Assembly (NCBI RefSeq): GCF_001477625.1
Contig: NZ_CP013692.1
Span: forward strand, 1,798,001-1,862,000
Direction of reading: 5' to 3'
DNA from: Paucibacter sp. KCTC 42545
Lineage (GTDB): Bacteria > Pseudomonadota > Gammaproteobacteria > Burkholderiales > Burkholderiaceae_C
Length of the DNA: 64,000 nt
Shown here: positions 1 to 7,508 of the stretch, piece by piece
How positions within the stretch are numbered: position 1 is the first letter of the stretch
Layout of the letters: each line of letters opens with the position of its first letter
The notes under the pieces: model-generated
Databases searched by the model: none
What the model saw: the letters and a program-made list of their open reading frames with translations, nothing else
What the model was told of the DNA's origin: nothing
Position numbers and translations under genes: made by a program

Positions 1-1
1 C

Positions 2-58
2 GATGCCCGCCATGATGCGACGTCGGAGGCTCATCGAGCGGGGTGGCAACAAAACTGA
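2..58 (+). pseudogene. 3' tail of a tnpS-type tyrosine recombinase gene (module 1)
   Basis: The first codons of the window read in frame as the last 18 residues of the TnpS recombinase encoded complete at 20683-21855 (DARHDATS.AHRAGW, then QQN and a stop). A second copy of the same tail lies at 3853-4020. The rest of the gene lies outside the window, so it cannot be decided whether the gene is complete on the left. Because both tandem modules begin with this tail, it marks the module boundary. Confidence 0.6.
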
Positions 59-384
59 AGAGGCGCAACTGCAACTCTCAAGCTCCTTGCATTGGCGAAT
101 GGGCCCGACTTGGCAATCAGTGCTGTGCAACTGGGCTGCTGACCGGCCCAAGTCTGTCGCCGCCGCCTAGTTACGACCTCGCTGAGTTACCGTTCCTTGG
201 ATTGAGTGCTGCTATACCACATGGCGACATATTCTGATACCCCCTCGATGTGGGGCCTACCAAGTTTTCAGCTCGACAGTTAGATTGGCCGCCGGATCAG
301 CACTTCATGAACAAAGTCATGGATTGCCAACAAAGTTGCATTGGCAGCTTTGGGATCAAAACAAGGCCGATGCCTTTTAGGGTG

Positions 385-503
385 GGCCTGAATCGCAAAC
401 CCGGCGTGAGCCGGCGACGCAAAGCCTCCGGTGTTGGAGGGTTCCGTTTTAAATACGGGACCTTCGCAAGATAGCGGGGTTGCCGGTCTGAGTTCCTCAG
501 GCC
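385..503 (+). promoter_or_regulatory. Class I cyclic-di-GMP riboswitch (GEMM-I), module 1
   Basis: The sequence carries the hallmark GEMM-I elements in order: GCAAACC; a stem CCGGC/GCCGG closed by a GTGA tetraloop (GNRA type); ACGCAAAGCCTCCGG; a second arm; and GCGGGGTTGCCGG. A closing P1 stem can form between GGCCTGA at 385-391 and TCAGGCC at 497-503. The P1 3' strand overlaps GGCCG, which could pair instead with CGGCC at 525-529, a plausible switch shortly before the HlyD start at 561. The fold is read by eye. In this module it now leads into a frameshifted HlyD gene. Confidence 0.85.
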
Positions 504-560
504 GTCATCAAGCTCAGCGTTAGTCGGCCCGCCTTCGAATCCTTTGAGGGTTCAGAGAGC

Positions 561-1800
561 ATGGCTTTGACGCAAGCGTTGTTCAGGCAAGAGGTGATGC
601 AGGCCAGCCAAGCTCAATGGCTCGGCAGTATTCGCATTGGCCGGCCACCCAGTTTTGCATGGGTCACCGGTATCTCGCTGAGCATGGCGTTGGCCTTGGT
701 CACCTTTGCCATCTTTGGTGAAGTCACCCGCAAGGCCAAGCTACCGGGCTTGTTGATGCCCACTGCCGGGATGCTGACCGTCAGCGCCCCACAAGTCGGT
801 GTCGTAACTGAGTTGCTGGTCAAGGAAGGCGATTGGGTCGCTGCGGGTCAGCCAGTGATACGGCTGCGAAGCGATCGCACAACGTCGCAGGGTGACGCGG
901 CAATCCTCAACGCCCAGGCCTTGGCTCAGCGCCGGCAAACGCTAGAAACCGAGCGGATGCTGACGCAACAGCAGCAACGTCAACGGCAGCAAGCGCTCAA
1001 TGATCGACTGCGCAGCTTGGCCGCCGAAGAGCGTCAAGCCAAGGCTGAGTTGGAAACCAATCGCTTGCGAGCCGGATTGGCGGCCAAGAGTCTGACCCGC
1101 TACGTCGAATTAGAGAAAGACAGCTTTGTCTCGGCCGTGCAACTGCAGCAGAAGCAGGAAGAACTGCTGGACGTGCAACTGCGTGAACGCAACGCCGAGC
1201 GAAGTTTGGCAGCCCTGCAGCGCGACATTCAAGCGGCAAAAGCAGAACTGCTCAACAACGAAACCAGCAGCAGCACCAGCCTGACTCAAATTGATCGTGG
1301 GCTGGCAAGCCTCAGCCAGGAATTCACCGAAAACGATGCTCGCGGCGGATTGACGCTCACCGCACCCCAGGCAGGCCGGGCAGACGCTCGCGAACTTGAT
1401 TCCAGAAATTGCGCAGCAAGGCGCCTCAGCGTTGGAAGCTCAGCTTTATGCGCCGAGCCGAACGGCGGGTTTCGTCAAACCTGGCCAGGTTGTCTGGCTG
1501 CGCTATGCGGCCTACCACTATCAGAAGTTCGGGATGGCTGAGGGCGAGGTGCAAAGCATCAGCCAAACGCCCATTGCCGCGCAAGATTAACCGGTAGGTC
1601 AAGGACAGGCTTTGCTCACAGCGGCGCAGGTAACCCTCTATCGGATTAGCGTGAAATTGAAGAAGCAGGCCATCAATACCTGCGGCAATACCCAAGCCCT
1701 GAAAGCTGGCATGGCGTTGGATGCGGATGTGATGCAGGACCGCAGGAAGGTTTGGGAGTGGGTGTTGGAGCTGGTGTTGGCTGCATTGGTAAGAATTTAG
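561..1800 (+). pseudogene. Frameshifted HlyD/CvaA-type membrane fusion protein gene (module 1)
   Basis: The first about 273 codons are almost identical to the intact copy at 4524-5813. At 1380 a 44-bp segment present in copy 2 is missing; the deletion joins two GGG runs, shifting the frame so that translation ends at 1541. The rest remains readable in another frame (TAA at 1588) with a further small deletion near 1630, finishing at 1800. The 3' part matches copy 3 better than copy 2 in places, suggesting past gene conversion. The truncated product keeps the N-terminal membrane anchor and coiled coil but loses the second half of the lipoyl-like domain, so it is probably non-functional. Confidence 0.9.
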
Positions 1801-1897
1801 CTTTTAACAAAACAATCGATAGGACTCGTAATATTAGGCGCTGTGCCTAAAGCGGGAACCGGGCGCCCGGAATCTGCCTGGAAACTTGGAAATTGGT

Positions 1898-2122
1898 ATG
1901 CAAGTATTGACTTTTGAGCAGACGAATGAAGTGAATGGTGCGAATCTGGCGTCCGCCGTAACTGCGGCAGGAGTAACTGTCGGAGGAGCGCAAATTGGCA
2001 GCTACCTGGCTGGGGCTCGCCTTGGCGCAACTCTTGGCTCTGCCGCAGGTCCAGTCGGTGCAATCATAGGAGGAATGGTGGGCGCCGGTTCGTATTATGT
2101 CTACAAGGTTTATGTAAGGTAA
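1898..2122 (+). CDS. Colicin V-like bacteriocin precursor with double-glycine-type leader (module 1)
   Basis: The 74-residue peptide starts at ATG 1898 (an in-frame TTG at 1886 is less likely). Its first 15 residues, MQVLTFEQTNEVNGA, have the length and pattern of the colicin V leader (hydrophobic residues at the usual spacing, ending in a small-residue pair, here GA). The mature part of 59 residues is rich in Gly and Ala, strongly hydrophobic, and has a single lysine and no cysteine; its GxxxG-like spacing suits a membrane-inserting microcin or class II bacteriocin. It lies behind an HlyD gene and before a small membrane protein. Function as a toxin is inferred; export from this module would need another copy of the exporter. 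Confidence 0.75.
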   Translation: MQVLTFEQTNEVNGANLASAVTAAGVTVGGAQIGSYLAGARLGATLGSAAGPVGAIIGGMVGAGSYYVYKVYVR

Positions 2123-2133
2123 TATATTAGCTT

Positions 2134-2155
2134 GACGGCGCACACGTGCGCCGTC
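2134..2155 (+). terminator. Hairpin after bacteriocin gene 1 (attenuator or terminator)
   Basis: A perfect 10-bp stem, GACGGCGCAC pairing with GTGCGCCGTC around a 2-base loop, starts 11 bases after the peptide stop. It is not followed by a clean T run (the next bases are GGTTGAATTTT), so it may stabilise or attenuate the transcript rather than end it. Comparable hairpins follow the other two precursor genes. Confidence 0.6.
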
Positions 2156-2181
2156 GGTTGAATTTTAATCCGGAGTGTTTG

Positions 2182-2646
2182 ATGTCAAAGAGATCAATTT
2201 CAAATATTTCCTGGGGATTGTCGCTTGGGCGACGACTTCTGCTTTTTCAATCTTTCAAGCAGTTTACTTCTTGGGCAGCTTGCTTGGCGCTAACTATTTT
2301 TTTTTCAAAACTAATTTTTGACTACATTTCGGTTGACATTGAATCTCCTGTTGTATTCGTAATGCTGATCGGCCTTGGGTCATTGGTTTCTGTTGTGATC
2401 GCGTTGCCAGCTACTTTTTCATTTAATAGAGATGACGCTGCCGCTTTGGATATATTTTTCGAAAACGTTAAATATCTTGGGTATGTTGATGTCGGCGATG
2501 TTGAGCCTCTGGTTTTTTGTCAAAAGGGGCCCAGTTTTCTAAGGTGGGACGAGAGCGATGTATATGTATATTTAAATAGTGAAACTGTAACCGTAACAGG
2601 TCCCTACTCAATTATTCGCCGCCTTCGAGCACAGTTGCATAAATGA
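2182..2646 (+). CDS. Small two-helix membrane protein, candidate immunity protein for peptide 1
   Basis: No family is recognised. The ATG at 2182 is chosen because CGGAG lies about 9 bases upstream; an upstream GTG at 2146 falls inside the hairpin. The 154-residue product has a basic N-terminus, two hydrophobic segments at about residues 28-50 and 55-75, and a soluble C-terminal domain of about 80 residues with alternating beta-like stretches. The base composition is AT-richer than the flanking HlyD gene, a sign of separate origin. Position directly after the bacteriocin precursor, and an ATGA overlap with the remnant exporter gene, argue for an immunity role. This is inference from context only. 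Confidence 0.6.
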   Translation: MSKRSISNISWGLSLGRRLLLFQSFKQFTSWAACLALTIFFSKLIFDYISVDIESPVVFVMLIGLGSLVSVVIALPATFSFNRDDAAALDIFFENVKYLGYVDVGDVEPLVFCQKGPSFLRWDESDVYVYLNSETVTVTGPYSIIRRLRAQLHK

Positions 2647-2705
2647 AGCTACACCTCCAATCAGACTCCAGCGAAGGCGCCCTTGCCAGCCTCGCCATGA
2701 TCTGA
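2643..2705 (+). pseudogene. First 20 codons of a peptidase-ABC exporter gene (module 1 remnant)
   Basis: Starting in an ATGA overlap with the preceding gene, codons 1-20 (MKLHLQSDSSEGALASLAMI, then TGA) align with the start of the intact exporter at 29633, where the equivalent stretch contains the catalytic cysteine of the C39 peptidase. Here that cysteine codon reads GGC (Gly) and the reading frame ends at the junction with an IS481-type fragment. The remnant shows that module 1 once had the order HlyD, peptide, immunity, exporter. Confidence 0.75.
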
Positions 2706-3200
2706 GACCGTTGCATAACTGTTGGATTCCAGGAGATCATGTCCCCACTCGAAGCTGGCCGCTGCTTCGAGCCCGTAGCATCATGCTTGGCGTGATCGAT
2801 CCAAATTTCAACCTGGCTTTCCTTTGACCCGCATCCACCCTCAAGCCCGCACAACGCCGCTGGTTCGTGCCGAGATCAGGGCTTCTCAAGAATCCATCGC
2901 CGAACTGGTTCGGCGCTACAACATCACCAAGGCCACAGTTCGCAAATGGAAGGGCCGTGAGGCGCCTGCCGACCTGAGCCACCGCCCCCACAAGCTTTGC
3001 ACGACCCTGTCTGCCGGCGAAGAGGCTGTCGTTGTTGCATTGCGCCGCATGCTCTTGCTGCCACTGGATGATCTGCTCGTCATCACGCGTGAATTCATCA
3101 ACGCCGAGGTCTCGCGTTCGGCGCTCAATCGTTGCCTGGTGCGGCACGATGCCGGCAATCTGCGAGCCTTGCGTGCTGAGCTCAATCCGGCTGACCGTAA
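2706..3200 (+). mobile_element. 5' fragment of an IS481-family transposase gene
   Basis: From a TTG codon at 2824 the frame encodes about 124 residues typical of the N-terminal part of IS481 transposases: a helix-turn-helix stretch (SQESIAELVRRYNITKATVR) followed by a conserved region around RPHKL and SALNRCL. The homology stops near 3195, before the DDE catalytic core, so the element is truncated and inactive. The preceding about 118 bases are probably its left end, but I could not pair them with a right inverted repeat. Confidence 0.7.
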
Positions 3201-3299
3201 GCTCCCCTGTCAAGTAGACAGCCGATTACTGGAATCTGCGGCAGTGGTTGCAGGTCACATCGTCGGGTGCAGAGCGTTGATGGGACCTTGCACACATCG

Positions 3300-3743
3300 A
3301 TGAACAATGGCTCAGCTCTCCCCCCTCTCTCTGGCCTGCAGCAGGTCAGGTTTTGCGAACTCATCCAGAGAATGAGTGATGCAATAGAGCGCGGACGCAT
3401 GACGCCTCGCGAGGAGCGTCAATGCATGTTCCTGCTTTGGGAACTCCGAGACGTCCACGGGCTCCAAACGATATCGGCCACCGACCGAAGTTCTATCGCG
3501 CGGGTGAAATACGTCCTTCCGGAGGATCGTCGGGTTCCCGTGGCGGCCATCAAGGATCGCATGAACTCGGTCAAGCCTGGCTGGACAGGTATCGACTTAG
3601 AACTGGAGGACCACCAGAGTGGCTTGTCCTACTTGGCGGATCTGGAGCAAGTCGCAGACGATGTGGTCATGATCGACGTTCAAAAGCTGCCCGCCTGGCT
3701 CAAGCCCCGTATGGTTCCCCCAGCATGCGACGAGAATGCTTAA
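3300..3743 (+). CDS. Hypothetical protein of 147 residues
   Basis: No family is recognised. The ATG at 3300 is the first in frame after the IS481 fragment. The product is soluble, has no signal or membrane segment, is rich in charged residues, and shows amphipathic helices around LQQVRFCELIQRMSDAIERG and an acidic C-terminal third. It sits between a transposase remnant and the tnpS tail of module 2, so it may be an accessory gene or a fragment of a longer one. The long open frame and betaproteobacterial codon use support a real gene, without further evidence. Confidence 0.4.
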   Translation: MNNGSALPPLSGLQQVRFCELIQRMSDAIERGRMTPREERQCMFLLWELRDVHGLQTISATDRSSIARVKYVLPEDRRVPVAAIKDRMNSVKPGWTGIDLELEDHQSGLSYLADLEQVADDVVMIDVQKLPAWLKPRMVPPACDENA

Positions 3744-3852
3744 CGGCCACGAGATTCATGTTCCAACTCTGGCGCTCGACAAGGCTGAGCGACCATCAAC
3801 CCAGGCGCTTGCGCGCGCCCAAACTGTCCGCCATCACGCTGAAATGACTGTT

Positions 3853-4020
3853 CGGGATGCCGCAGGATCCAACTTGAGCAATCAAGTGGACCTCAAGATC
3901 GTGCGCGACAACCTGGGGCACTCCAACATTTCGACCACAAACACCTATGTCCATGCCGAGGACGATGCCCGCAATGATGCGACGTCGGGGGCTCATCGAG
4001 CGGGGTGGCAACAAAACTGA
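3853..4020 (+). pseudogene. 3' end of a tnpS-type tyrosine recombinase gene (module 2)
   Basis: The last about 55 codons match the end of the complete TnpS at 20683-21855, including LGHSNISTTNTYVHAEDDAR with the tyrosine of the active site. The catalytic arginines and the first histidine box are missing, since homology begins only around RDAAGSNLSNQVD. After the shared AHRAGW the two sequences differ (QQN here, TVK in the intact gene). An open frame extends upstream to 3736, but that part shows no similarity to TnpS. Confidence 0.75.
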
Positions 4021-5351
4021 AGAGGCGCAACTGCAACTCTCAAGCTCCTTGCATTGGCGAATAGGCCTGACTTGGCAATCAGTGCAGTGCAACTGGGCTG
4101 CTGACCTGCCCAAGTCTGCCGCCGCCGCCTAGTTACGACCTCGCTGAGTTACCGTTCCTTGGATTGAGTGCTGCTTTACCACATGGCGACATATTTTGAT
4201 ACCCCCCTCGATGTGGGGCCTACCAAGTTTTCAGCTCGACAGTTAGATTGGCCGCCGGATCAGCACTTCATGAACAAAGTCATGGATTGCCAACAAAGTT
4301 GCATTGGCAGCTTTGGGATCAAAACAAGGCCGATGCCTTTTAGGGTGGGCCTGAATCGCAAACCCGGCGTGAGCCGGCGACGCAAAGCCTCCGGTGTTGG
4401 AGGGTTCCGTTTTAAATACGGGACCTTCGCAAGATAGCGGGGTTGCCGGTCTGAGTTCCTCAGGCCGTCATCAAGCTCAGCGTTAGTCGGCCCGCCTTCG
4501 AATCCTTTGAGGGTTCAGAGAGCATGGCTTTGACGCAAGCGTTGTTCAGGCAAGAGGTGATGCAGGCCAGCCAAGCTCAATGGCTCGGCAGTATTCGCAT
4601 TGGCCGGCCACCCAGTTTTGCATGGGTCACCGGTATCTCGCTGAGCATGGCGTTGGCCTTGGTCACCTTTGCCATCTTTGGTGAAGTCACCCGCAAGGCC
4701 AAGCTACCGGGCTTGTTGATGCCCACTGCCGGGATGCTGACCGTCAGCGCCCCACAAGTCGGTGTCGTAACTGAGTTGCTGGTCAAGGAAGGCGATTGGG
4801 TCGCTGCGGGTCAGCCAGTGATACGGCTGCGAAGCGATCGCACAACGTCGCAGGGTGACGCGGCAATCCTCAACGCCCAGGCCTTGGCTCAGCGCCGGCA
4901 AACGCTAGAAACCGAGCGGATGCTGACGCAACAGCAGCAACGTCAACGGCAGCAAGCGCTCAATGATCGACTGCGCAGCTTGGCCGCCGAAGAGCGTCAA
5001 GCCAAGGCTGAGTTGGAAACCAATCGCTTGCGAGCCGGATTGGCGGCCAAGAGTCTGACCCGCTACGTCGAATTAGAGAAAGACAGCTTTGTCTCGGCCG
5101 TGCAACTGCAGCAGAAGCAGGAAGAACTGCTGGACGTGCAACTGCGTGAACGCAACGCCGAGCGAAGTTTGGCAGCCCTGCAGCGCGACACTCAAGCGGC
5201 AAAAGCAGAACTGCTCAACAACGAAACCAGCAGCAGCACCAGCCTGACTCAAATTGATCGTGGGCTGGCAAGCCTCAGCCAGGAATTCACCGAAAACGAT
5301 GCTCGCGGCGGATTGACGCTGACCGCACCCCAGGCAGGCCGGGTGAGCGCC
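3963..5351 (+). repeat. Tandem repeat, copy 2 (tnpS tail, riboswitch, HlyD)
   Basis: Matches 1-1388 almost base for base; see copy 1. The modules diverge completely after the HlyD stop codon: each carries a different leader peptide and a different candidate immunity gene. Confidence 0.9.
4348..4466 (+). promoter_or_regulatory. Class I cyclic-di-GMP riboswitch (GEMM-I), module 2
   Basis: Same sequence as the element in module 1. GCAAACC is at 4358-4364, the stem CCGGC/GCCGG with a GTGA loop at 4364-4377, ACGCAAAGCC at 4380-4389 and GCGGGGTTGCCGG at 4437-4449. The GNRA loop and the downstream receptor arm are the known docking pair of this riboswitch class. P1 closes with GGCCTGA/TCAGGCC; the latter overlaps GGCCG, which could instead pair with CGGCC at 4488-4492. 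It lies about 58 bases before the intact HlyD gene, so bacteriocin secretion in this module should respond to c-di-GMP. No equivalent precedes the HlyD copy at 23761. Confidence 0.87.
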
Positions 5352-5813
5352 ATCACTATTCATCTTGGACAGCCGGTGCAGGCTGGGCAGACGCTCGTGA
5401 ACTTGATTCCCGAAACTGCGCAGCAAGGCGCCTCAACCTTGGAGGCGCAACTCTACGCGCCGAGCCGAACAGCGGGTTTCGTCAAACCCGGCCAGGTTGT
5501 CTGGCTACGCTACGCCGCCTACCCCTATCAGAAGTTCGGCATGGCGGAGGGCGAGGTGCAAAGCATTAGCCAAACGCCTATTGCAGCGCAGGATTTGCCG
5601 GTCGGTCAGGGGCAGGCATTACTCACTGCGGCGCAGGCCAATGAACCTCTCTACCGAGTTAGTGTGAAGTTGAAAAAGCAGGCAATCACCACCTATGGCA
5701 ACACGCAGCTGCTCAAGGCAGGCATGGCGCTTGACGCGGATGTACGCCAAGAAAGCAGAAAGATTTGGGAATGGTTGCTTGAACCAATTATTTCTGTGGC
5801 AGGTGGAAAATAA
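4524..5813 (+). CDS. HlyD/CvaA-family membrane fusion protein of a bacteriocin exporter (module 2)
   Basis: This 429-residue protein is the periplasmic adaptor that should join a peptidase-ABC exporter to a TolC-type channel. One membrane helix near residues 30-52 is followed by a lipoyl-like half (GVVTELLVKEGDWVAAGQPV), a long coiled coil (about 105-270, rich in Gln, Arg and Glu), the second lipoyl half (GRVSAITIHLGQPVQAGQ) and a beta-barrel domain. The size and layout fit CvaA of the colicin V system. The riboswitch lies upstream, and the leader peptide gene begins 94 bases after the stop. The matching exporter gene of this module is broken by an IS, so function may depend on the exporter at 29633. 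Confidence 0.92.
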   Translation: MALTQALFRQEVMQASQAQWLGSIRIGRPPSFAWVTGISLSMALALVTFAIFGEVTRKAKLPGLLMPTAGMLTVSAPQVGVVTELLVKEGDWVAAGQPVIRLRSDRTTSQGDAAILNAQALAQRRQTLETERMLTQQQQRQRQQALNDRLRSLAAEERQAKAELETNRLRAGLAAKSLTRYVELEKDSFVSAVQLQQKQEELLDVQLRERNAERSLAALQRDTQAAKAELLNNETSSSTSLTQIDRGLASLSQEFTENDARGGLTLTAPQAGRVSAITIHLGQPVQAGQTLVNLIPETAQQGASTLEAQLYAPSRTAGFVKPGQVVWLRYAAYPYQKFGMAEGEVQSISQTPIAAQDLPVGQGQALLTAAQANEPLYRVSVKLKKQAITTYGNTQLLKAGMALDADVRQESRKIWEWLLEPIISVAGGK

Positions 5814-5907
5814 TCTGAGCCATAAGGCGAAATCCATATATTGGAACTCGCCTTAAGCATGGAGCGGAACGCCCGGCCGTTATCGGGCATATGTGAAAGG
5901 TAGAGAA

Positions 5908-6084
5908 ATGAAAGTTCTGAGCGATTCGCAACTTGATAATATTCCTTGCGGTGAAGTTGGCGCAACTCGTATGGGTGATGATTATCACTATACGGGTAAA
6001 GTCAACTCCCGCGATGATTTGATTCAATGCCTCGGCGCTAATGGCCGAAATTGGTTAGAAGCTTGGTATATTTGCCTCTTCTAA
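5908..6084 (+). CDS. Bacteriocin-like precursor with 15-residue leader ending Cys-Gly (module 2)
   Basis: ATG 5908 is preceded by AGGTAGAG and encodes 58 residues. The first 15, MKVLSDSQLDNIPCG, have the length and hydrophobic spacing of double-glycine leaders but end in Cys-Gly. The predicted mature part is 43 residues with two cysteines (41 and 56 of the precursor), one lysine, and an aromatic, hydrophobic C-terminus (NWLEAWYICLF). It has no sequence similarity to the peptides of modules 1 and 3. The two cysteines could form a disulfide. Bacteriocin function is inferred from the leader and from its place between HlyD and a CPBP protein. Confidence 0.7.
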   Translation: MKVLSDSQLDNIPCGEVGATRMGDDYHYTGKVNSRDDLIQCLGANGRNWLEAWYICLF

Positions 6085-6105
6085 GTCGTGCGGCATTAAA
6101 ATTAA

Positions 6106-6132
6106 GTGGCCGCGGACATGCGGCCACATTTT
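6106..6132 (+). terminator. Rho-independent-type hairpin after bacteriocin gene 2
   Basis: GTGGCCGC at 6106-6113 pairs perfectly with GCGGCCAC at 6120-6127 and is followed by ATTTTT. It lies 21 bases after the peptide stop and directly before the CPBP gene, so it could cap most transcripts after the precursor while letting some through to the immunity gene. Confidence 0.7.
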
Positions 6133-6135
6133 TGC

Positions 6136-6984
6136 ATGAAAAAGATTATTTTTTCTACGGCGAAGATTGTTGCTTGTATGGCAACATTTGTCGCGATATT
6201 TACTTTTTTGATCTGGAGCTCTCATTGCATTGCTGACGCTTTTGTAAACCTAGTTGGGTCGGAGAAAGTAAGTTACCTCTATAGGACTGCAATTTTCTTT
6301 GTGATTCAAGCTGCAATCTCAGGCGCAATATTTATTCTGTATAAAAAATCATCGTTCTTTCAATTAAAAATCTACAGTCGACCGTTGAATTTCTTCTCAA
6401 ATGAAGCCAGTGCTTCGAATTTCATTCTGGCTATCCTGCCGGTAATAGCATTCCCCTTCATTTGTATTGTTTTTGCATTGGTTTCTCGGAATGATATTGA
6501 AATCAATAGCGTCATGCGCTGGCAGCTCCTTCCAATATCGCTGGCAATAATAATCAGTGCTGCTGCAATAGAGGAATTTCTATTTCGAGGGGTGTTATTA
6601 AGATTAATGTTGCAGCACTCAAATTTGTCAACGCCAGCTTGCATATTTTTCCAATCTATAGTTTTTGCACTATTTCACGGGGAGGCAGCCAGGTCCCATT
6701 ATCCAATTTTTATTGATCTATTATTCGTGGGCCTATTCTTGGGCTTAGCTTATCGGGCGAGCCATAGATTATGGGTTGCGATTTTACTTCATTCTTGGTC
6801 AAACATCTGGTCCGGACTGCTTACAGGTGGCAGTAAAGTTTGGTTTGCGGGCCCTTTATTAAATATAGGCGTGAATGAATTTGTAGTGGTGAAGCGGTGC
6901 GCAATTGTTGTATCCATTTTACTTTTATTGCGACTATTGCGAAATGCAAGCTTAGTCTCTTCAAATATAAAATCTACCTCCTAA
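6136..6984 (+). CDS. CPBP (Abi/CAAX) family intramembrane protease, candidate immunity protein
   Basis: The ATG at 6136 is chosen because upstream start candidates fall in the hairpin. The 282-residue product is polytopic (about seven hydrophobic segments) and carries the CPBP signature motifs: EEFLFRG (EExxxR), FALFHGE (FxxxH) and HSWSN (HxxxN), the ligands of the glutamic-type intramembrane protease of the Rce1/Abi family. Members next to bacteriocin genes often give self-immunity (PlnI, SkkI type). The gene is clearly AT-richer than its surroundings, suggesting transfer. The exporter gene starts 28 bases downstream. Confidence 0.85.
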   Translation: MKKIIFSTAKIVACMATFVAIFTFLIWSSHCIADAFVNLVGSEKVSYLYRTAIFFVIQAAISGAIFILYKKSSFFQLKIYSRPLNFFSNEASASNFILAILPVIAFPFICIVFALVSRNDIEINSVMRWQLLPISLAIIISAAAIEEFLFRGVLLRLMLQHSNLSTPACIFFQSIVFALFHGEAARSHYPIFIDLLFVGLFLGLAYRASHRLWVAILLHSWSNIWSGLLTGGSKVWFAGPLLNIGVNEFVVVKRCAIVVSILLLLRLLRNASLVSSNIKSTS

Positions 6985-7012
6985 ATTCCAAACTTACCAA
7001 TGCGTCACCTCA

Positions 7013-7458
7013 ATGCTTAAAATAAGCATCCAACTTCAGCAAGAAACTAGCGAATGCGGGCTAGCATGTCTGGCCATGATTAGCAGCGCATATGGGGCAG
7101 CGGTAAATCTTTCCGATGTTCGCCGGCGATTTCCGCTTGGTACTAAAAAAGGAACCAACTTCAATCAATTGACTGGCTACGCTGCTGAATTTGGGTTTTC
7201 GGCTCGTGCTTTAAGACTCGAACTAGAGGAACTGAAAGAGCTACAGACACCCTGTATCCTTCATTGGGACTTAAATCATGCTGTAGTGCTCAAAAGCGTC
7301 CGCAAGAAGTCTGTCGTGCTCCTTGACCCTGCCGTTGGTGAGAGGAATTTGTCGATGGCTGAAGTTTCTCGCCACTTCACCGGCGTAGCTTTGGAGTTGA
7401 GCCCCAATGGGGAGTTCAAGTCCCAAGCTTCGGCGCCAAAAGTGTCATTGCGAGCCTT
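7013..7458 (+). pseudogene. 5' part of a peptidase-ABC bacteriocin exporter gene, broken by an IS3 element (module 2)
   Basis: Codons 1-148 encode the C39 leader peptidase domain: catalytic Cys15 in SECGLACLAM, His in LHWDLNHAVVL and Asp in LLDPAVG. The reading frame continues across the IS at 8708 once one copy of the 4-bp duplication is removed, giving a 709-residue protein. This peptidase domain is well diverged from that of the exporter at 29633, whereas from about ALELSPN.EFKSQASAPKVS onward the two genes are nearly identical, so only the substrate-facing domain differs. As it stands the product would be a free peptidase domain with an extra tail to 7516. Confidence 0.92.
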
Positions 7459-7508
7459 TGACCTGCCCCCTCCCGCCGTACCAGCCATGCGGAAGTCCCG
7501 GTTGAAGG

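Larger units (their letters stand above)
1..1388 (+). repeat. Tandem repeat, copy 1 (tnpS tail, riboswitch, HlyD 5' two thirds)
   Basis: Nearly every base matches 3963-5351, at an offset of 3962 that becomes 3963 after a one-base indel in a C run near 240. Beyond 1380 copy 1 has a 44-bp deletion, and its remaining HlyD sequence (to 1800) looks like a mosaic between copies 2 and 3. The repeat covers non-coding leader as well as coding sequence, so it is a recent segmental duplication rather than independent acquisition. The left limit is beyond the window. Confidence 0.9.

Noticed and set aside
250..474. Small open frame before HlyD copy 1 (and its counterpart 4168-4437)
   Set aside because: Its second half is the c-di-GMP riboswitch sequence read as protein, and the two copies are frame-shifted relative to each other by one base.
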